This document shows, in pieces, positions 1 through 8,900 of a stretch of 63,811 bases of DNA. The DNA is from Bryobacteraceae bacterium CoA2 C42 (GTDB taxonomy: Bacteria; Acidobacteriota; Terriglobia; Bryobacterales; Bryobacteraceae): the NCBI GenBank assembly GCA_019931245.1, contig JAINDL010000022.1, positions 1 to 63,811 on the forward strand, read 5' to 3'. The translations under genes were made by a program, and so were the position numbers. Position 1 is the first letter of the stretch; the number at the start of each line of letters is the position of its first letter. The notes under the pieces were generated by a model. That model searched no databases. It was given only the letters and a program-made list of their open reading frames with translations, and was not told the DNA's origin.

Positions 1-57
1 CAGACCCGCTCGCTCGTCAGACCCGCTCGCTCGTCAGACCCGCTCGCTCGTCAGACC
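1..57. repeat. 17-bp tandem repeat, three copies, at the plsX 3' end
   Basis: The unit CAGACCCGCTCGCTCGT occurs at 1-17, 18-34 and 35-51, and a partial fourth copy begins at 52. The array contains the plsX stop codon (34-36 on the minus strand), so the last five codons of plsX are repeat sequence. More copies may lie left of the window. The copies are perfect, which suggests recent slippage. Confidence 0.95.
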
Positions 58-1038
58 CTGATGGAGCCGCTCGTTCAGATTCGAAGAGGCGAACTCGGCC
101 GCCACGCGGACGGCATTCTTGATGGCATTAGCGTTGGAGCGGCCGTGGCAGATGATCGTACAGCCTTTGACGCCCAGCAGCGGCGCACCGCCAAATTCGG
201 AGTAGTCGACCCGTTTCTTGAAGTTCGTATAGGCTGAACGCGAGAGCAAGTAGCCGATCTTGCCCGACAGACTGGCCTTGAGCGACTCCTGCAGCAGATG
301 CTTGATGACATCCACGAGTCCCTCACTAACTTTGAGGGCGACGTTGCCGGTGAAGCCATCGCAAACGATCACGTCGGCGTGGCCGGTGTACAGATCCCTA
401 CCTTCGACATTGCCGATGAAGTGAATCGGTAACTGTTTGAGCAAAGGCATGGCGCCTTTGGTGAGTTCGTTCCCCTTGTGATCCTCTTCGCCGATGGAGA
501 GCAGCCCGACCCGAGGGTTTTCCGTGTGGAAGATCAGTCGCGAGTAGAGGTCGCCCATCATGGCGAACTGAGCCAGCATGTCCGGCGAGACGTCTACGTT
601 GGCCCCGACGTCAAGCATGACGGCGGGTTTTCCCTTGATCGTCGGGAAAACGGTGGCGAGGGCGGGACGGTCGACGCCTTTCACCATGCCACAAACGGTT
701 TTGGCCATAGCCATCACGGCGCCGGTGTTGCCGGCGCTGACCACCCCCTGCGCGTGGCCGTCGCGAGCGAGCCGAAGGGCGACGCGGATGGAACTATCCC
801 TTTTCGAGCGCAAAGCTTTGCCGGCGCTGTCGTCCATGGTGACGACCTCACTGGCGTGATGGATGGTAACGGGCAGCTTTTCCCAGCCCGGATGCGCGGC
901 TAACTCGCCCCGGACCACATGCTCCTGCCCAACGAGGATCACGGATACGGGGAATTGACGGACGGCACGGAGAGCCCCTTCCACCTCCGATTTCGGCGCG
1001 TGATCCCCACCCATTGCGTCTACGGCGATAGTCACCAT
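34..1038 (-). CDS. plsX: Phosphate acyltransferase PlsX
   Basis: This 334-residue protein is full length for PlsX, the soluble or peripheral enzyme that converts acyl-ACP plus phosphate to acyl-phosphate and so starts phosphatidic acid synthesis with PlsY. The N-terminus ([10 protein letters not shown]) and the internal stretches LDVGANVD and [11 protein letters not shown] are typical of the family. It lies 25 bp downstream of rpmF and follows the DUF177 gene, the classic yceD-rpmF-plsX order; fabH would be expected next, outside the window. The C-terminal residues after HQGL are encoded by a 17-bp tandem repeat that also supplies the stop codon, so the tail may vary between strains. Confidence 0.97.
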   Translation of the reverse strand: MVTIAVDAMGGDHAPKSEVEGALRAVRQFPVSVILVGQEHVVRGELAAHPGWEKLPVTIHHASEVVTMDDSAGKALRSKRDSSIRVALRLARDGHAQGVVSAGNTGAVMAMAKTVCGMVKGVDRPALATVFPTIKGKPAVMLDVGANVDVSPDMLAQFAMMGDLYSRLIFHTENPRVGLLSIGEEDHKGNELTKGAMPLLKQLPIHFIGNVEGRDLYTGHADVIVCDGFTGNVALKVSEGLVDVIKHLLQESLKASLSGKIGYLLSRSAYTNFKKRVDYSEFGGAPLLGVKGCTIICHGRSNANAIKNAVRVAAEFASSNLNERLHQGLTSERV

Positions 1039-1063
1039 AGCAATCGATTGTGGCAGAAAAAAC

Positions 1064-1246
1064 TTACTGCTCGGCGACTTCGATTACGGCGCGGCCTTTG
1101 TAGAAGCCGCAGCTACCGCAGACGCGATGCGGAAGCTTAGGAGCGTGGCAGTTTGGACACTCCGACATGATCGGGCGAACCAGAAAGTCATGGGCCCGGC
1201 GGGAGGAAGTGCGGCGCTTGGAGTGACGTCGTTTTGGATTAGGCAT
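1064..1246 (-). CDS. rpmF: 50S ribosomal protein L32
   Basis: This 60-residue basic protein starts [13 protein letters not shown], the standard L32 N-terminus, and has four cysteines in a CPNC...CGSCG arrangement that forms the zinc ribbon of the C+ type of L32. It sits between the DUF177 gene and plsX on the same strand, the conserved arrangement that couples ribosome and phospholipid synthesis in many bacteria. Its length is normal. Confidence 0.97.
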   Translation of the reverse strand: MPNPKRRHSKRRTSSRRAHDFLVRPIMSECPNCHAPKLPHRVCGSCGFYKGRAVIEVAEQ

Positions 1247-1292
1247 GGCGAGAACTCAAACTTCTTATTGTAACCAATTTCAATTCAATGCG

Positions 1293-1805
1293 CTACAACT
1301 GGCGCAATGCGGCCCAGCGTTCGTCCGGAATCCGGGTGGTGCACGCACAAGTCTGCTCGTTGCGATTCACGCCGCAGACGGGACAGAGGCCTTTGCACCC
1401 GGTCGCACAGAGAGTCTGGGACGGCAAGTCGAGCAGGACCTGCTCGCGGAGCACGTCGGTCAGCTCCATGCCGTCGCCTTCGTAAAAGCCGAGGTCGATA
1501 TCGGCATCCTGTAGTTCCAGCTCCTGGCCCGGCATTGCTTCGGGCAGCGGCTCGTAGGCGAGATCGATGTCGGTATCGACGGCCAGCGAGATAGGGGCCA
1601 GGCAGCGATCACACTCCAAATGCAGGCCAACGGCGAGGTGGCCGGCAACGCGGATCTCCTGGGTCAGCGGATCGAGGGTAGCCTGCCCGGTGGCCTGTAG
1701 GGGGCCGGTCTGGCTGATGTTGGGGGTCCAGGCGATGACGCCGGGTGCGACGGACTCGCTGAACCGGATGGGGCCGAGTTCTAGCTCACGGAGGGAAAGG
1801 AACAT
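1293..1805 (-). CDS. yceD: DUF177 / YceD family protein (23S rRNA accumulation)
   Basis: This 170-residue protein belongs to the YceD/DUF177 family, whose members are needed for normal 23S rRNA accumulation in E. coli and plants. A mid-protein CDRC motif and a C-terminal cysteine cluster (CATGCKGLCPVCG, then CAC) suggest metal binding. The context supports the call: it is immediately upstream of rpmF and plsX on the same strand. The start is the ATG at 1805. The bacterial family is short and variable, so the call rests equally on motif and synteny. Confidence 0.88.
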   Translation of the reverse strand: MFLSLRELELGPIRFSESVAPGVIAWTPNISQTGPLQATGQATLDPLTQEIRVAGHLAVGLHLECDRCLAPISLAVDTDIDLAYEPLPEAMPGQELELQDADIDLGFYEGDGMELTDVLREQVLLDLPSQTLCATGCKGLCPVCGVNRNEQTCACTTRIPDERWAALRQL

Positions 1806-1830
1806 GGACTTCTGCTATCAGGCTAGCAGG

Positions 1831-2598
1831 TCAGCGCAGGAAGCGGCGAAGCCCGAGGTCATAGGCGGCTGCACCGAGCAGTCCACCGACGAGCGGGCCG
1901 GCGATCGGCACCCAGAAGATTCCGGAGCCATCGGTGAGGCCGTTGTTCCGAAACCCGGCCACGACGGTGAACAGGCGGGGGCCGAAGTCGCGGGCGGGGT
2001 TGATGGCATAGCCGTGTAGGGCGCCAAAGGACATGCCGATGGCCACGACGATGAGCCCGATCAGCATCGGGGTGAGGTAGGCGGGCGGCGGATTGCCGTG
2101 TTCATCGGTCACGGCGAGCACGAGGAAAACCAAGAGGGCGGTGCCCAGCATCTGGTCGATCAAGCCGGCCATGGGAGCGGCGGGAAAGGCGGGAAACGTG
2201 GCAAAGACGCCGGCGGTCTTCTCGAGGGCGGGGTCGAACTTCAAGAACGCCTCGCGGTAGTTGAGAAACACGAGGGCGGATCCGGTGAAGGCTCCGGCGA
2301 TCTGTGCGAGGCAGTATGGCAGAACCTTGTTCCACGGGAAGCCGCGGAAGACGGCCAGCGCGAGCGTCACGGCGGGATTCAGATGCCCCCCGCTGATTTT
2401 CGCCGAGACGAGAACCCCGAACATGACAGCGAGGCCCCAGGCGAGGTTGATATTGGTCGTTCCGCCGTTGACGATTTCGCCGGCCTGCCCGGTGCCGAAC
2501 AGGACGACGGCGGCAACAACTCCACCGCCAAGCAGCAGGATGATCAGGGTGCCGAAAAACTCGGCGGCAGTTTCGGCCAGCAGACGAGAGGTAGACAT
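1831..2598 (-). CDS. MIP-family aquaporin / glycerol uptake facilitator
   Basis: This 255-residue integral membrane channel has the two signature half-helix motifs: NPA at residues 74-76 (GGHLNPAVTLA) and NPARD at 200-204 (YAINPARDFGPR). Asp204 directly after the second NPAR is the usual mark of glycerol-conducting GlpF-type channels rather than strict water channels. Six hydrophobic segments are visible and the length is normal. No glycerol kinase or glpD is nearby, so the substrate is inferred from the motif only. It lies in a minus-strand run between an exported protein gene and the yceD-rpmF-plsX cluster, with about 25-bp gaps. Confidence 0.93.
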   Translation of the reverse strand: MSTSRLLAETAAEFFGTLIILLLGGGVVAAVVLFGTGQAGEIVNGGTTNINLAWGLAVMFGVLVSAKISGGHLNPAVTLALAVFRGFPWNKVLPYCLAQIAGAFTGSALVFLNYREAFLKFDPALEKTAGVFATFPAFPAAPMAGLIDQMLGTALLVFLVLAVTDEHGNPPPAYLTPMLIGLIVVAIGMSFGALHGYAINPARDFGPRLFTVVAGFRNNGLTDGSGIFWVPIAGPLVGGLLGAAAYDLGLRRFLR

Positions 2599-2625
2599 GT
2601 CCGACGAGTCTACAACACCTGCGGA

Positions 2626-3660
2626 CTATTTTCCTGGCGGATAGGGAATTTCGAGCGGACCATTTTCGAGGCCCTCGATACGAATCCGCAGCGGAGGCGC
2701 CGGGGCCGGGGGGGGCTGGGGTTGGGGCAGTACCTCCGCGATATCTCGATTGGGCGCGGCGGCGAGCGGCTTTACCGGCAGTCCGAGGACCGCGCCGAGG
2801 GCCGGAAACTCTCCGATGAGGGTGGACTCGCTGAGCGTGCCGGCCAGTGCGAGGCCGCTGGTCCGATGCAGGGCGGTCAACCGGGGCAGCCAGGCCGCGA
2901 GCGAGTAGGAGGGAAGCGGCCGGCGCGAGCGGTCCTGGTCGAGCGCCTGAAGGGCGGCGTCCAGCCGCGCGGACTCCGGCAGTTCGATCCCGATGGTGAG
3001 CGTGGCTTCCGGCTTCACGGTGAGGACCAGCTCCATGCCGGCCCTGGCGTCCCAGGAGGCCGGACCGAAACCGACGGGCAACTCCGCGGTCAAAACCCAG
3101 ACGTCGGCCTCGGGGCCGAATGCAAGCGCCCGGCCGAACAAGGGGTTCGCTTCGCTGAGCGGCCGGCGCGGCCGCCGACCGCGGTCGATTGCGGCGGTCA
3201 GGGCGCGACGGCTGCCGAGCAGAGCGGTCTGGGCATCGATGATCGCAAAGTGGGTCTCGCTGGCCGAGCCGCTAGGCGGTACGATCATCTCGATCCCCTG
3301 ATAAAGGTTGAGCTTTGCCTGTCCGGCGGTCGCCATCTGCTTGATCCGGGCGGCATTCAGCGGCCCGGACAGGATCAGCACCGAGTCGGCGGCGCCATCC
3401 GCCAGGTAAATGGTCGACACGAGCAGACGCTGGACATGGCGGGACAACTCCGGACCCATGGCGGCGAGGAAGCGCTGCCGGAGCTGTTCCCCGGCCGGCG
3501 ATTGACCCAACCGGAACAGATCGGCTCCGGCCAGAATCTGGGCGTCCGGATGGGCGAATCGCCAGGCCGAGGGCTCGGGCCGCTGCGCACTCTCCGGGGC
3601 GGCGGTTCCGGCAGAGGCCAACGCCAGTAGGGTACAAAGAATGGCAAGCAGGGTTCTCAT
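2626..3660 (-). CDS. Exported protein of unknown function
   Basis: I do not recognise a named family. The 344-residue product begins with a clear signal peptide (MRTLLAILCTLLALASAGTAA) and should be periplasmic or outer-membrane associated. The body alternates hydrophobic beta-type segments with Arg/Pro-rich loops and ends in a Pro-rich tail (PQPQPPPAPAPP). Phrases such as SVLILSGPLNAARIKQMA and YQGIEMIVPP resemble acidobacterial exported proteins that score stored or adhesion-like values, but I cannot assign a role. It starts 6 bp after the large TIGR03437 protein gene, so the two are probably co-transcribed. Confidence 0.75.
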   Translation of the reverse strand: MRTLLAILCTLLALASAGTAAPESAQRPEPSAWRFAHPDAQILAGADLFRLGQSPAGEQLRQRFLAAMGPELSRHVQRLLVSTIYLADGAADSVLILSGPLNAARIKQMATAGQAKLNLYQGIEMIVPPSGSASETHFAIIDAQTALLGSRRALTAAIDRGRRPRRPLSEANPLFGRALAFGPEADVWVLTAELPVGFGPASWDARAGMELVLTVKPEATLTIGIELPESARLDAALQALDQDRSRRPLPSYSLAAWLPRLTALHRTSGLALAGTLSESTLIGEFPALGAVLGLPVKPLAAAPNRDIAEVLPQPQPPPAPAPPLRIRIEGLENGPLEIPYPPGK

Positions 3661-3666
3661 GGCGTC

Positions 3667-6033
3667 TCAGCGGAGGGGAAGCAGGACCGTATTCGAACTC
3701 CGTCCATTTACGAAAGCGGTGACGGGGAGTTCACTCGCTGGCGGCAGATCCTCAGGAATCAGCACCCGGATGGCGACCAGACCGACCTGCCCCGGACTGG
3801 CGATGGCGCTGAGCGGGCTGAGCGTTGATCCCCCGATCCGGATCACCACCGGGTGGGCCAGCGGGTTGGGCGGGCTCGGAGGGGCGGGGAAGCCATCGAG
3901 CAGCGGGCGTTGGAATCGGCCAAAACCGGTGCCGACCAGGGTAACGGTCTGCCCGCGCCGGGCCGGGCGATCCGGCGAGACCACGCCGCCATCCTCATGA
4001 GTGGCTGCCCCGTAGATTCTGTCGTCGAGCGGGAAGCCGAACAGGCCGGGAGCCTCGCGGACTACCTCCGCCTTGCCTTCGATGACCGGCTGGTTCCCGG
4101 TGCGGACACCGAAGACCTGTTCACCGTCCGGCAGATCCGAGGGGGCCACGGCATTGATCTGCTCCGGGGAGACGAACAGCAGCGGCAGCATCCGGTTGTT
4201 CCATTGCACGACCGTATTGGCGAGGGACTGGACCGGCGAACCGCCGGGGGCCGCCGCATACGCCGGCGCCAGCATCCGGCCAAAGATGGACACGATACTG
4301 CCGGGCGCGATGACCTTGTCGGGCGTCTCGCCGGCGGCGTTACGGACCCCGGCGGTCGGGATGGTGGGCACGGGATCGAGCAGTGCGCGGACCAACTGGG
4401 GGCTGTTGAGCAACACGAAGCCAAGGTTGGCGCTGCCTTCGAGGTCCCCGGCCCAGCGCCGGAAGCGGTAACCATCGCGGGCGTTGGCCGTCACGCGGAC
4501 GGTGGCTCCGGCAGGATAGAACCCGTCCGGCGAGGCCGGTTCGAAGCTGAAGTCGGACCCATCGGCGGGGTCCGAGACAGCCCGCAGCCGGTTCGACACC
4601 TGATAATTCAGGCTGATGCGCCGTTCGTCTCCCGAGAAGGTAACGGTGCGGCTCTGTTCTCCGGCATCGGACCAGCCGGCGAATTCCGCCCGCGAGTCGG
4701 CGCCGAGTTCGATTACCGGTGAGGCGTCGAGGGAGACGGTTGAACCCGCGGCGCCATCGAGTGTGCACGGCATGGCGCAGATTTCGCCGTTTACCAGCAG
4801 ACGCGAGGCGGGCAGGTTAGTCGAAATGATGAGCCGCGGCATCAGTTCGTAGTTGGCCGTCAGGCGGAGACCCTGGTCGGCCGCATCGGCGCGCAGGGGG
4901 ATCTCCTGAGAGGCGGGGCCACCGTTGGACCAGTTCAGAAAGCGATACTTGCGACCGCGGCTGTCGGTGGTGATGGCCGGTGCGGCAACGGTGTTGGTGC
5001 TGCCGATGGCCCACACGAAATTGTAGGAGGGCCAGTTATCCCGGCCATTGACGGCCAAGCGCAGCCCGGCGGGCTGGGTGAGCAGCGAGACGTTGGCGCC
5101 GCGGACGAAGCGGGCGGTAATCGTCTGCGGGATGTGAGAATCCACTACCTCGTACAATCCGCCGGCTCCGAGCGGAACGTCGAAGGATTCAAAGACCCAG
5201 AGGCGGCCTTGGAGGTCCTGCTGCGGGCTAGGCGCGCTGAACTGGTGGCGGGCCCCGACGGCCAATTCGCGCAGCCCGGGATTGGAGCGGCCGACGTCTT
5301 CCCACCGGCTGACGGTGGGAAAGGGGGAACGGTCGATGGAGACCTGGAAACCCTCCGGTTCGGTATAGAAGAGTACCCGCTTGGCCGGAGCAAACAGCGG
5401 CGTAATACTGGCCGGCCCTCGCACGACATACGACCGGAGAAAGGCATCGCCGGGCGGCGCCCCGTTGACCAGCCAGCCAGTGAAGACGAACCCTGGATTG
5501 GGAACCGCCGCAAGATCAAGAATCGAACCGAGACCGAAATAAGCGGCATAGGAAGACTGGGTGCAGTTGCCGTTTACGAAGAGCTGACCGGGAAAGGGCG
5601 TCGCTCCAGCGCTCGGCAGAGTACAGTCCGTCCGGCCAGGGCTTGCGGTAGTGGAAAAGAAGACGAACTGAATGCGGAACTCAAGCTGGTAAGTTACCCG
5701 GTAGGAGGTGATCGCCGGATCCGCGGTGACCGTCTGAACGGGGTTGGTGGCGCCGGGCAACACCCCGCGGTTATCCTTCCAGTCCGTAAAGCTAAAGCGC
5801 AGATCGATGGAACTGGTTTGCGTCAAAGTGTCCGCCTCGAGCCTATGTTTGCTGCCCGTGGCCCAAACAAAAGACTGGGAACCCCGGTAGCGAACTCCGT
5901 CAACCAGGAAATAGGCATCTGCAGGTTCGGCGAAGACACGAACCTGCGCGGAGTTCTGGGCCCGGCCGTCCAAGGCGAACAGGGCGGCGAACAACGCCAG
6001 AAGAAGATAGCGTGAAACGGCGAGGGAACTCAT
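3667..6033 (-). CDS. Large exported repeat protein with Solibacter-type TIGR03437 C-terminal domain
   Basis: The 788-residue product has a signal peptide, then at least four beta-rich modules each centred on a F-x-x-W-x-x-G type motif (FTGWLVNG, FLNWSNGG, FAGWSDAG, FRRWAGD), reminiscent of divergent InlB/B-repeat or Ig-like surface modules. From about residue 556 (PTAGVRNAAGETPDKVIAPG) to the end it matches the TIGR03437 domain that is amplified in Solibacter-like Acidobacteria (note GSIVSIFG, INAVAPSDL, VTLVGTGFG). The likely location is the cell surface or secreted. Its function is unknown; adhesion or matrix binding is a guess. This domain is one of the strongest taxonomic signals in the window. 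Confidence 0.9.
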   Translation of the reverse strand: MSSLAVSRYLLLALFAALFALDGRAQNSAQVRVFAEPADAYFLVDGVRYRGSQSFVWATGSKHRLEADTLTQTSSIDLRFSFTDWKDNRGVLPGATNPVQTVTADPAITSYRVTYQLEFRIQFVFFSTTASPGRTDCTLPSAGATPFPGQLFVNGNCTQSSYAAYFGLGSILDLAAVPNPGFVFTGWLVNGAPPGDAFLRSYVVRGPASITPLFAPAKRVLFYTEPEGFQVSIDRSPFPTVSRWEDVGRSNPGLRELAVGARHQFSAPSPQQDLQGRLWVFESFDVPLGAGGLYEVVDSHIPQTITARFVRGANVSLLTQPAGLRLAVNGRDNWPSYNFVWAIGSTNTVAAPAITTDSRGRKYRFLNWSNGGPASQEIPLRADAADQGLRLTANYELMPRLIISTNLPASRLLVNGEICAMPCTLDGAAGSTVSLDASPVIELGADSRAEFAGWSDAGEQSRTVTFSGDERRISLNYQVSNRLRAVSDPADGSDFSFEPASPDGFYPAGATVRVTANARDGYRFRRWAGDLEGSANLGFVLLNSPQLVRALLDPVPTIPTAGVRNAAGETPDKVIAPGSIVSIFGRMLAPAYAAAPGGSPVQSLANTVVQWNNRMLPLLFVSPEQINAVAPSDLPDGEQVFGVRTGNQPVIEGKAEVVREAPGLFGFPLDDRIYGAATHEDGGVVSPDRPARRGQTVTLVGTGFGRFQRPLLDGFPAPPSPPNPLAHPVVIRIGGSTLSPLSAIASPGQVGLVAIRVLIPEDLPPASELPVTAFVNGRSSNTVLLPLR

Positions 6034-6154
6034 GACAAATCGTCCTATGCGGTCTTTCGACGGAAGGCGCTTCGTTCTCTATCGGGAAAAGACCTTAGCG
6101 TTTCCCCCCCGCAACGGGTAGGAAGGCTCGGTTTACAGTAGAGGGAGAAGATCA

Positions 6155-6994
6155 ATGTCTGAACCAACAGCCAACTCGCTTCCGGCGGCACTGCCCGCCG
6201 TTCCCTTGACCATAGAAGGCGCCTGGGTGCTCCACCTGATGTACCGTATCGACCGCGGCAAGTGGAATGCGCTCACCAATCTCAGCCGGCGCGATCTGCT
6301 GCGCGAGTTTGCCGACGATCTGCGTCAAACCCAGAGCAGGGAGGACGGCCAGACGGCGGTCTACGCGATGGTGGGCAAAGGCGATCTGATGATCATCTGT
6401 TTCCGCGAGTCCCTGGCGGCATTGCAGGAGGCGCAGCGGGACTTTTTGCGCAACTCGCTGGCGGGCTACCTGACGCCGGTGGCCGACTACACCTCGGTGA
6501 TCGAGTTGGGTCTGTACGAGTCGTCGGTCAAGACCTTCCGGGCGCTCGAGGAAAAGGGGCTGGCGCCGCATGGCGAACTCTGGCAGGCGGCCGTGCAGGA
6601 GACCCTGGAGCGCCAGGCCGAAGCGATGGCGCCGCGGCTGTACCCGCGGCTTCCCGAGAGCCAGTACGTCTGTTTCTACCCGATGGACCGTTTGCGGGGC
6701 GAGGCCAAGAACTGGTACACCGTTCCGATTGAAGAACGGGCCCGGATGATGCACGAGCACGGACTGGTGGGCCGGCGTTATGCGGGAACGGTGAAACAGA
6801 TCATCACGGGGTCGATCGGGCTGGACGACTGGGAGTGGGGCGTTGATCTGTTTTCGGACGATCCGGTGGTGTTCAAGAAGCTCATTTACGAGATGCGTTT
6901 TGACGAGGTGAGCGCCGTTTACGCCAAGTTCGGCAAGTTCTATGTCGGGGTTCGCTGTGCTCCGGCGGAGTTGGAGGAGCGGCTGCTCGGGTAG
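6155..6994 (+). CDS. chdC: Coproheme decarboxylase HemQ/ChdC (chlorite dismutase fold)
   Basis: The 279-residue protein fits the peroxide-dependent coproheme decarboxylase that makes heme b in the coproporphyrin-dependent pathway. The conserved core is visible: FYPMDR with Tyr175 (the family's catalytic tyrosine position), NWYTVP, and MMHEHG with His200/His202, one of which should be the proximal heme ligand, followed by GTVKQIITGSIGLDDWEWGVDLF. The ribosome binding site is GAGGGAG about 8 bp before the ATG. It diverges from the TIGR03437 gene. A true chlorite dismutase is unlikely because these are HemQ-type motifs and length. Confidence 0.92.
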   Translation: MSEPTANSLPAALPAVPLTIEGAWVLHLMYRIDRGKWNALTNLSRRDLLREFADDLRQTQSREDGQTAVYAMVGKGDLMIICFRESLAALQEAQRDFLRNSLAGYLTPVADYTSVIELGLYESSVKTFRALEEKGLAPHGELWQAAVQETLERQAEAMAPRLYPRLPESQYVCFYPMDRLRGEAKNWYTVPIEERARMMHEHGLVGRRYAGTVKQIITGSIGLDDWEWGVDLFSDDPVVFKKLIYEMRFDEVSAVYAKFGKFYVGVRCAPAELEERLLG

Positions 6995-7047
6995 ACCCGC
7001 CGGGGCGCGGCTTCGCGCGCTGCCAGTTACTTGGTATACTTCGCCTG

Positions 7048-8349
7048 ATGCCGGAGACCTCTTTTCAACTGCCCCGCATGGTGCGGGTGAAGCAAAACTT
7101 TCCTGACCGTGGTTTGCGCGATGTGGCGGGTTCTGTCGCCGAAGCTTTAAGGGCGGCCGGATTGTCCTCGCGCTTAAAGCCCGGAGCGCGGGTGGCGATC
7201 GGGGTGGGAAGCCGGGGGATTACGAACATCGATACGATCGCCAAGGCGGTGGTGCGCTACTGGCAGGAGGCCGGTTGCGAGCCGTTTATCTTTCCGGCCA
7301 TGGGCAGCCACGGGGCGGCGACGGCCGAGGGTCAGGCGCATGTTCTGGCGAACTACAAGATCACCGAGGCGACCATGGGGTGTCCGGTCGTCAGTCAGTT
7401 GGAGGTGATTTCGCTGGGGCGCGATGCCAACGGCATTGAAGCCTTCCTCGACAAGGAAGCGCACGGGGCCGACGGGGTGATGCTGGTGGGCCGGGTGAAG
7501 TGGCACACGGACTTCGCGGGCGAGATTGAGAGCGGTCTGTTCAAGATGATGGCGATCGGGCTGGGCAAATTCGCCGGAGCGCAGCGCTATCACACCTACG
7601 CCTATAAGCTGGGTCTGGGCCACGTGATCCGGAGTGTGGGGCGGCAGGTGCTGCAGTCGGGCAAGATTTTGGGCGGTTTGGCAGTTTTGGAGGACGCCTA
7701 CCATCAGACGGCGCATGTGGAGGCCGTGCCGGTGGAGACGATGGAGAAGCGCGAGGAGGAGTTGCTGGCGCTTGTGAAGAGTTGGATGGGGCGGGTACCG
7801 TTCGACCTTGACATCCTGATGCTGGACGAGATTGGCAAGACGATCTCCGGCGCGGGCATGGATACCAAAGTGGTGAACCGAAGCGTGAATGCCGAGTCCA
7901 ACCCGTGGCCTGGCCCGCGCTTTGAACGGATTTATTTGCGCGATCTTTCGAGCAAAAGCTACGGGAATGCGGTAGGTCTGGGAATGGCTGACATTGTCCA
8001 CGACCGACTGCTGGCGAAGGTCGACTGGACCCCCACCCGGATCAACTCGCTGACGGCGTCGACGCCAGGCGCCATTCGCACGCCGATCCACTTTGGCAGC
8101 GACTATGAGTGTCTACGCACGCTCTGGCCGACGGTGGGTAAGTTTGACGACAGCGCGGTAACGCTGGGCTGGATTAAGAATACGATGGAGCTGACCCCGC
8201 TGGCTCTCAGTGAGAATCTGCTGCCGGAGATCGCCAAGCACTCTCTGCTGTCGGTAATCAGTGATCCGGAGCCGATCGAGTTGGATGCGCAGGGCAATTT
8301 CCTGACGTCTTTGTTCAGCGCCGAGGATTTGACGGCGGCGGGCCACTAA
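7048..8349 (+). CDS. LarA-like / DUF2088 family protein
   Basis: The 433-residue cytoplasmic protein has an N-terminal region (GARVAIGVGSRGITNIDTIAKAVV, then FPAMGSHGAATAEGQ) that resembles the DUF2088/LarA lactate-racemase superfamily, where the SHG-type loop contacts a nickel-pincer cofactor. The rest (VGRVKWHTDFAGEIESGLFKMMAIGLGK) is typical of the large uncharacterised branch often annotated as iron-sulfur or racemase-like. No larB, larC or larE cofactor genes are in the window, so actual racemase activity is unproven. It starts 53 bp after hemQ on the same strand and may share its transcript. Confidence 0.65.
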   Translation: MPETSFQLPRMVRVKQNFPDRGLRDVAGSVAEALRAAGLSSRLKPGARVAIGVGSRGITNIDTIAKAVVRYWQEAGCEPFIFPAMGSHGAATAEGQAHVLANYKITEATMGCPVVSQLEVISLGRDANGIEAFLDKEAHGADGVMLVGRVKWHTDFAGEIESGLFKMMAIGLGKFAGAQRYHTYAYKLGLGHVIRSVGRQVLQSGKILGGLAVLEDAYHQTAHVEAVPVETMEKREEELLALVKSWMGRVPFDLDILMLDEIGKTISGAGMDTKVVNRSVNAESNPWPGPRFERIYLRDLSSKSYGNAVGLGMADIVHDRLLAKVDWTPTRINSLTASTPGAIRTPIHFGSDYECLRTLWPTVGKFDDSAVTLGWIKNTMELTPLALSENLLPEIAKHSLLSVISDPEPIELDAQGNFLTSLFSAEDLTAAGH

Positions 8350-8390
8350 TCTTTCGGCGCAGACTTTCCCGTGCGCTCGAAGAGGGCTGG

Positions 8391-8495
8391 ACTCCCGGGT
8401 GGTAACCCGTTAGGTTCGCCGGTCCCGTAGGATGTGTGTATCGGGGCGGCTTCGGTGACGGAGATCGGCAAGCCGCGAGCGGGATACCGGACTCC
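8391..8495. other. Candidate structured intergenic RNA region
   Basis: The stretch after the LarA-like gene has no convincing protein but contains nested complementary segments: CGGGT/ACCCG at 8396-8409, CCGGTCCCG (8419-8427) with CGGG-AT-ACCGG (8480-8490), and inside that GCGGCTT (8446-8452) with AAGCCGC (8470-8476). I compared it by eye with RNase P, tmRNA, 6S, SRP and common riboswitch consensus motifs and found no match. High G+C makes chance pairing common, so this is weak. Confidence 0.3.
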
Positions 8496-8629
8496 TCCCT
8501 GCTGGCAGCGTGGAACAAGCAGCTAAGCCGACGGCCGGGTGGCGCTTGGGGGAACGCGGTCAGTTCCACTCAATCCGGCGTGAAGCGGGGCCCAGCAAGG
8601 CCGCTGGCGATTCGAAGGAAAGGAAACCG

Positions 8630-8683
8630 ACGACGAAAACCGGGAGTGGCTGGTGCGTGCCAGCCACTCCCGGTTTTCGTCGT
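8630..8683. repeat. Long perfect inverted repeat (24-bp arms, 6-bp loop)
   Basis: The arm at 8630-8653 is exactly complementary to 8660-8683, with the loop TGCGTG between them. The inner part reads GGGAGTGGCTGG / CCAGCCACTCCC. It lies between the LarA-like gene (plus) and the flp genes (minus), where both transcripts converge. No T-run follows either arm, so it could be a two-way terminator or a REP/MITE-like mobile palindrome. The rest of 8496-8740 shows nothing else I can support. Confidence 0.85.
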
Positions 8684-8740
8684 GTCGAAAGATATTCAGC
8701 TTCCCAGAACAGCAGCCCCGTTCTTTGTTGACGCGACCCT

Positions 8741-8878
8741 TTAGAACATTGTGCAGACGGAAGCAGAGACTCCCGGCATGACCAAACCCGAGACAAGGAC
8801 AATAAGTCCTGCCACAGGTTCATATTCAATCAGATCTTGGCTTTGGGACTGTGTAAGAAGCTTAACTGGCCACAGCAT
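8741..8878 (-). pseudogene. Degenerate second copy of the Flp pilin gene
   Basis: This 45-codon frame beginning at the ATG at 8878 encodes a chain aligning with the neighbouring Flp pilin: SQSQDLIEYEPVAGL matches KGQDLIEYALMAGF, and LVMPGVSASVCTMF matches AIMPGVAASISTIF. The residue before the QDLIEY core is Ser instead of Gly, so prepilin peptidase would probably not cut it, and a Pro sits in the start of the hydrophobic helix. The product is also cut short of the Flp C-terminus. I read it as a decayed tandem duplicate of flp. A short expressed paralogue cannot be excluded. Confidence 0.75.
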
Positions 8879-8900
8879 ACCCCTCAGCAGGGGTCTGCTC

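Noticed and set aside
1-57. Possible CRISPR array
   Set aside because: The units are directly adjacent with no spacers and are only 17 bp, so it is a plain tandem repeat.
2098-3630. 510-codon open frame on the plus strand
   Set aside because: It runs through the porin and an exported protein gene in the opposite direction, is rich in Gly/Glu/Arg, and has no motif.
8411-8430. tRNA-like T-arm (GGTTCG)
   Set aside because: The surrounding bases do not form a cloverleaf or acceptor stem, and there is no CCA or anticodon loop at the right spacing.
8391-8495. Cobalamin, TPP, SAM, FMN or guanidine riboswitch
   Set aside because: None of the invariant core motifs of these families is present on either strand by eye; only the unassigned pairings remain.
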